A model generated the notes under the pieces. It ran no database searches, was not told the DNA's origin, and saw only the letters and a program-made list of their open reading frames with translations. DNA of 64,000 bases from Alistipes sp. GTDB taxonomy: Bacteria > Bacteroidota > Bacteroidia > Bacteroidales > Rikenellaceae. The stretch is taken from the NCBI GenBank assembly GCA_017504265.1, contig JAFVRN010000006.1:27403-91402 (forward strand), read 5' to 3'. Position 1 is the stretch's first letter; the number at the start of each line of letters is the position of its first letter. Positions 59,696-64,000 of this stretch are shown here, piece by piece. Position numbers and translations under genes: made by a program.

Positions 59696-62470
59696 ATGAA
59701 ACAAATTTTTATTCAACAACGTAACATCTTGTTAAATGCTATGGTCGTTGCACTGGTGTTGTTGGGTGTGGTGGGTTGCGCTACCCCCTATGATGACACA
59801 CAGTTGCGTGAGGAGATCGAGCAGATCAAGGGTGATTTGGCGGCTCTCGAAGAGAGGGTTGAGAGTGAGCTGAATGCTATCAAGGAGCTCATCGAGGGTA
59901 GCCTTGCGGTAAGCAAAATTGAGAAGAGAAGCGATGGTAGTACGCTTGTTACCCTTTCGGACGATACGCAATTTAGCTTGCCTCCTAAAGGTGCGGCTAT
60001 ACCCAAGAACCTTATTACCGTAATCACCGGCGAGGATGGCTTGCTCTATTGGGCACAGTATAATGCCGATGGCAAGGCTGTCGCTATCAAGATTGGCGGC
60101 GAGATGGTTTCGGTAACGGGTGAGGCTCCTCAGACGCGTCTAAATGAGGAGAGTAATGCGGTCGAGGTGTCGTTCGATGGCGGTCAGACATGGATTGTAA
60201 CGGGCTATACAGAGTCTGAGGCTGATGCTCTGATTGCCGATATTGAGATTATATACTCTACATGGCAGAAGGATGGCGATGGTAATCCCGTGGCTCTATA
60301 CTGCATTATTACGTTGGCCGATGGCAGCAAGCTAAATGTCGCTGTCAACACTCGTCTTATGGTCGATACAGATATGCTTTTGGCATCTAATGGTAGCAGT
60401 GCCGAGTTGAATATCGGTGCTGAGGGTGCTGTCGATTATGTTCTTACATTGCCAAAGGGTTGGGAGTGCGACGTAGAGCACGATGCCAAGGAGGGTAAGT
60501 TTGTGCTGACCTTCATCTCGCCACTCAAAGCCGATATTGAGGCGGGTAAGGCTGTTGCCGAGGGTGTAGCCAAGATATATGTCGTATTCGATAATGGTAG
60601 TGCAGCCATTGCAAGTATCGTTTTGTCGGGAACACCTATATCGGTATCTGTTGCCGTGGATGCAATCTCTATCACCGCAGGTGGCACTATTGATCTGGTT
60701 CTTTGCGGACTTGTGGAGAAGAGTGCCTACAATGTGGAGAAGATCGTGGCCGAGAGTAACAAGGTGCTCGGTGGTGCTACATCGTCGGAGGTATATAGCG
60801 TGGAGTTTGCGAAGGCGGGTACTGTTACGGTGCCTGTGTCGGAACTTTGTGCCGAGGTTAAGCCAAATGTAGAGTACCTCTTCTGGTATGCAGTGCCCAA
60901 GACCAAGGGAGGCAACGAAGTTGTCGATAGTGCCGATGTGACCACTGAGAACTATATCCTAAAGCAGTCTATGCTCGATCTCTCGTTCGAGATTACCGAG
61001 ACATCGTTCTTCGATGCTACTATGCAGCTCTCGGTTAAGGGCTCTGAGGGATATGTGATAGGTATCAATAAGAGCAGCCAATTCTCAGCATCATCTTGTG
61101 TAGATACCTACGAGATGTACATAGATAACGGTTTTGACCTTAAAGGTGATGGCGATTACACGGGTTCGGTATTGACGTTCTTCGGTAAGGAGGGCGATCC
61201 ATTCGAGCCGGGTACAAAATATACCATCTGGTTTATTGAGAGTGCAGAGGAGGTTACAGCAGATGATGTAAAGAGCTGGGAGTTTGCCACCAAGGCCTTT
61301 ACCGAGGGTGGTGATTTGGAGATTGATGCCAAGAATGAGGTTATCGAGCGTCGCTCTATTTCGGTCGAGCTCGATACCGCAGGACATATCTATCTATATC
61401 ACGCCTTTGTTCCGGAGGAGGAGTGGAACGATTATGCTAATGATGAAGCATATGTGGATATGTTGCTCTCAAAAGGCGAGGCATATAACACCACGGAGTC
61501 TGTAGTTGTTAAGTATAGCGATGCGCAGCCGGGCGATAAATTCTTGTTGGTTGCATTGGCCGTGGATGAGGATGGAGTGATCGGAAAACTCTTCAAAAAG
61601 GATTATGCTACCAAGACGGTGGAGTATAACGCGTTGAGCGTAAGTCTTGCAATCGAGGGCAGTGTAAATGTTTCCAAGACTACGGTTAAGGCTACATGCG
61701 AGGGAGCTAAGAGCTATGCCTATGTATGCTTCTCGGAGAGGAGCGAGGAGTGGATCAAGCTATGTGGCGAGACTGTAACCAAGGCCGAGGACTTCATCGT
61801 AGATTATGTATCTACATCGTATGTACACAAGGCAGGTGCAGATGGCGTTATCGAGCTATATGGCGTATGCTATCCTAAGAGTAAGCTCATGGTAATGGCT
61901 GTCGATGACAACGGTATCTATTCTCATGCCGCGTTGCTCGATATAGAGCCTACGATGGATGTAAATAATGTTATAGCCAAGGATGCTGCCGGCTGGGCTA
62001 CGGGTAAGCCTGCGTTGGAGATGGGTAAGCCTTCCGAGGCCGGTGACTTCTATGTCTTCGACTGGTATATTAAGCCTGTGGAGGGTTATGTGGCATACTC
62101 GTATGCTATGCCTCCTTATGAAATTACAGATAATGGTCTTGATACAGACGAGAAACTTATTGCCCACATTATCGAGATGAGCGAGATTGAGAATGTGGCA
62201 ACCCGTTTCTATGGCAAGCGTTGCGAATACTCGTCAAACGGCTATTGTCATATTGCTTCGTATTGGGGTAACGAGCTTGATACAGACCACGACAACTTCC
62301 CCGACAATAATGAGTATGCCGCACAGGTTAAGGAGGATATCCCCGGTGTGTATAATTTCTGTCGAGGAATAAAGAACGAAACACTTATCTATACCACCTG
62401 GATGGATGAGGATGGAAACTTCCATGCTCCATTCGTCTACGACCCGACTCAAAAGAAGGAGGTAGAGTAA
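59696..62470 (+). CDS. DUF4988 lipoprotein, full-length copy
   Basis: 924 residues; lipobox (VVGCATPY, Cys about 28). A short coiled-coil (about 33-68, with LREEIEQIKGDLAALEERV) and a DUF4988-type N-terminal domain follow (VTLSDDTQFSLPPKG, VSFDGGQTWIVTGY, STWQKDGDGNPVALY). The domain is also found at the start of some PL29-type lyases, but no catalytic region is recognised here. From about residue 320 the protein is a long series of Ig/Fn3-like domains (for example TSFFDATMQLSVKGSEGYV). Predicted surface lipoprotein; role unknown. Confidence 0.8.
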   Translation: MKQIFIQQRNILLNAMVVALVLLGVVGCATPYDDTQLREEIEQIKGDLAALEERVESELNAIKELIEGSLAVSKIEKRSDGSTLVTLSDDTQFSLPPKGAAIPKNLITVITGEDGLLYWAQYNADGKAVAIKIGGEMVSVTGEAPQTRLNEESNAVEVSFDGGQTWIVTGYTESEADALIADIEIIYSTWQKDGDGNPVALYCIITLADGSKLNVAVNTRLMVDTDMLLASNGSSAELNIGAEGAVDYVLTLPKGWECDVEHDAKEGKFVLTFISPLKADIEAGKAVAEGVAKIYVVFDNGSAAIASIVLSGTPISVSVAVDAISITAGGTIDLVLCGLVEKSAYNVEKIVAESNKVLGGATSSEVYSVEFAKAGTVTVPVSELCAEVKPNVEYLFWYAVPKTKGGNEVVDSADVTTENYILKQSMLDLSFEITETSFFDATMQLSVKGSEGYVIGINKSSQFSASSCVDTYEMYIDNGFDLKGDGDYTGSVLTFFGKEGDPFEPGTKYTIWFIESAEEVTADDVKSWEFATKAFTEGGDLEIDAKNEVIERRSISVELDTAGHIYLYHAFVPEEEWNDYANDEAYVDMLLSKGEAYNTTESVVVKYSDAQPGDKFLLVALAVDEDGVIGKLFKKDYATKTVEYNALSVSLAIEGSVNVSKTTVKATCEGAKSYAYVCFSERSEEWIKLCGETVTKAEDFIVDYVSTSYVHKAGADGVIELYGVCYPKSKLMVMAVDDNGIYSHAALLDIEPTMDVNNVIAKDAAGWATGKPALEMGKPSEAGDFYVFDWYIKPVEGYVAYSYAMPPYEITDNGLDTDEKLIAHIIEMSEIENVATRFYGKRCEYSSNGYCHIASYWGNELDTDHDNFPDNNEYAAQVKEDIPGVYNFCRGIKNETLIYTTWMDEDGNFHAPFVYDPTQKKEVE

Positions 62471-62508
62471 TAACCGATTATTCAACGAAAATAATTAAAC
62501 ACAATACT

Positions 62509-63459
62509 ATGAAACAGACATTTATTAATTGCCGTAACATTCTTGCATGTGCAGTCATCTCTGCAACAATGCTGTTTGGTGCAACAGGTTGCTCTACCGA
62601 GTTCGACGATAGTCAGTTGTGGAATGAGATAGAGCAGGTGAAGAGCGATTTGGCCGCTTTGGAAGAGAAGGTCGAGAGTGAGTTGAATACTATCAAGGAG
62701 CTTCTTGATGGTCGTATCACTATTACTAACGTAGCAACATCGGAGGATGGTACCGTTGTGCTAACACTGTCGAACGACAGCAAGCTTACTATCTATCCTA
62801 AGGGTGCAGGTGTCCCTGCCAACCTTGTTACCGTTATCGAGGGCGAGGATGGCGTATTGTATTGGGCACAGTATAACGCCGAGGGTGAGGCCGTCGCTAT
62901 CGAGGTTGATGGCGAGAAGGTCCCTGTATCGGAGGCAGCCCCACAAACTCGTATCAATGATGAGACAAATGCTATTGAGGTGTCGTTTGACGGTGGCAAG
63001 AACTGGATTGTAACCGGTTATGATGAATCTAAGGCAGATAGCCTTATCGCCGATATAGAGGTGGTATACTCTACATGGCAGAAGGATAGCGAGGGTAACC
63101 CCGTTGCCCTATATTGCATCCTTACATTTGCTGATGGCAGTCAGGCTAAGGTGGGTATGAACAATCGCATCATTCTCGATACGGATAAGGTTAATGTAGC
63201 CTACGGTGCAAGTGCTGAGTTGGTGGCAACAGCTGAGGGTGCTACGGATTATATGCTTATTATGCCCGAGGGATGGACTTGCGATGTAGAGCACGATGTT
63301 AAGGCTGGTAAGTTCGCCATCAAGCTTAATGCTCCCACTAAGGCAGATGTGGATAATGCGGCTGCCGATGCTGAGGGCGTGGCAAAGCTTGTTGTAGTGT
63401 TTGGCAATGGTAATTCGGCTATTGCAAGCATTATGGTCGCAGCAGGTGACGCTAAATAG
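62509..63459 (+). CDS. DUF4988 lipoprotein, short paralogue
   Basis: 316 residues; lipobox (GATGCSTEF, Cys about 28). It matches the first 310 residues of the preceding protein closely, including the coiled-coil (NEIEQVKSDLAALEEKV), the KGAGVPANLVTVIEGEDG stretch and VSFDGGKNWIVTGY, and then stops at a clean TAG with AAGDAK. The Ig-like C-terminal 600 residues are absent. Both could be secreted partners of one assembly, or the short copy is a trimmed duplicate. It starts 38 bases after the first copy ends. Confidence 0.85.
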   Translation: MKQTFINCRNILACAVISATMLFGATGCSTEFDDSQLWNEIEQVKSDLAALEEKVESELNTIKELLDGRITITNVATSEDGTVVLTLSNDSKLTIYPKGAGVPANLVTVIEGEDGVLYWAQYNAEGEAVAIEVDGEKVPVSEAAPQTRINDETNAIEVSFDGGKNWIVTGYDESKADSLIADIEVVYSTWQKDSEGNPVALYCILTFADGSQAKVGMNNRIILDTDKVNVAYGASAELVATAEGATDYMLIMPEGWTCDVEHDVKAGKFAIKLNAPTKADVDNAAADAEGVAKLVVVFGNGNSAIASIMVAAGDAK

Positions 63460-63491
63460 TAAAATAAGAGATAAAAAAATAAAACAGGTAT

Positions 63492-64000
63492 ATGAAGAGG
63501 ATATTTTTATTTGTATTCGCCACTGTAGTATCGGTGGCGTGTACCCAGGGTATAGAAGAGGTAGGCAACATCTACGAGCCAACCCCTGAGCGATTGACGA
63601 TTGGTTTTGCCGATGATGCTACACGAGTAGAGCTAAAGGGAGGCAAGACGAGGTGGACAGATGGCGATTTGCTCACGGTTTTCTATCATTCGGAGCATAA
63701 CCAGCAGTGGAAGTTGTCCGAGCAGACAGCCGATAGAGTGGGTATCTTTGAGTATGTATCAGGCACAAAGCGTACAGACGAGTCGATGGATGTTGTTGCG
63801 CTATATCCATATAATAAGGATTACGAGTATGATGTAGCGACCTCTGAGGTAGAAGCAATGCTGCTTGCTACGCAGCACTACGCGAAGGATAGCTACGCTG
63901 TTGGCGAGAATTTGATGGTAGCCTACGACGAGGATGATGTTATTCAGATGAAGAACGTTTATGGCTGGTTGCGCGTAGATCTTATCGGTAATGGCGAGAA
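63492..64000 (+). CDS. Fimbrillin-like lipoprotein (partial, cut by window end)
   Basis: An open frame of 169 complete codons from the ATG at 63492 (MKRIFLFVFATVV) to the window end, with lipobox VSVACTQG (Cys about 17). The segment TIGFADDATRVELKGGKTRW followed by a TDGDLLTVFYHSEHN strand and DVVALYPYNKDY has the layout of fimbrillin-family/Mfa-like N-terminal domains. It starts 32 bases after the short DUF4988 gene and so belongs to that operon. The rest lies outside the window. Confidence 0.7.
   Translation, partial: MKRIFLFVFATVVSVACTQGIEEVGNIYEPTPERLTIGFADDATRVELKGGKTRWTDGDLLTVFYHSEHNQQWKLSEQTADRVGIFEYVSGTKRTDESMDVVALYPYNKDYEYDVATSEVEAMLLATQHYAKDSYAVGENLMVAYDEDDVIQMKNVYGWLRVDLIGNGE

Overview
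The window comes from a gut-type Bacteroidales chromosome, perhaps Alistipes or another Rikenellaceae (genus is a low-confidence guess). Evidence: two SusC/SusD loci, many short-signal lipoproteins ending in Cys, LytS/LytTR-type signalling, DUF4493, PCMD, DUF4843, DUF1573 and DUF4988 families, and promoters of the Bacteroidetes type (TTTG or TTG, 19-20 bases, TAnnTTTG) in front of many genes. No phage, insertion sequence, CRISPR array or rRNA was seen.

Region 1 (1-13.9 kb). A cut-off secreted protein gene and a HAD phosphatase (both minus) are followed by a 9-bp minisatellite and two tandem structured repeats. These abut a seven-gene minus-strand operon (11512 back to 1467) encoding a fimbrillin-like lipoprotein, two DUF4493 lipoproteins, a DUF4493-PCMD protein, two paralogous outer-membrane proteins and a second PCMD lipoprotein: a cell-envelope system of unknown job. 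Housekeeping genes follow: a MazG-like pyrophosphohydrolase (minus), divergent engB, prs, and an initiator tRNA.

Region 2 (14.7-31.9 kb). A ten-gene plus-strand operon carries SusC, SusD, DUF4843, a BACON-like lipoprotein, two leucine-rich-repeat lipoproteins, a subtilisin-family protease, a DUF1573 protein, a lipocalin-like lipoprotein and a large Ig-like lipoprotein. The protease and the absence of any glycosidase suggest uptake of protein or peptide rather than glycan (inference).

Region 3 (32.3-42.7 kb, all minus). A 1262-residue beta-helix-like surface lipoprotein with a long structured leader; a HAD gene, Wzc-type tyrosine kinase and Wza-type export protein operon; and a LytTR response regulator with its 5TM/LytS-like histidine kinase.

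Region 4 (43.1-59.4 kb, plus). A starch or maltodextrin utilisation locus: MFS sugar transporter, SusC, SusD, a five-module SusE/F-like protein, a divergent GH53 enzyme, and four GH13 amylase-family enzymes predicted to sit in different compartments (two lipoproteins, one cytoplasmic, one periplasmic). It ends in a perfect terminator hairpin.

Region 5 (59.7-64 kb, plus). A second lipoprotein operon with its own promoter: two DUF4988 paralogues, the second lacking the long C-terminal half, and a fimbrillin-like protein cut by the window edge.
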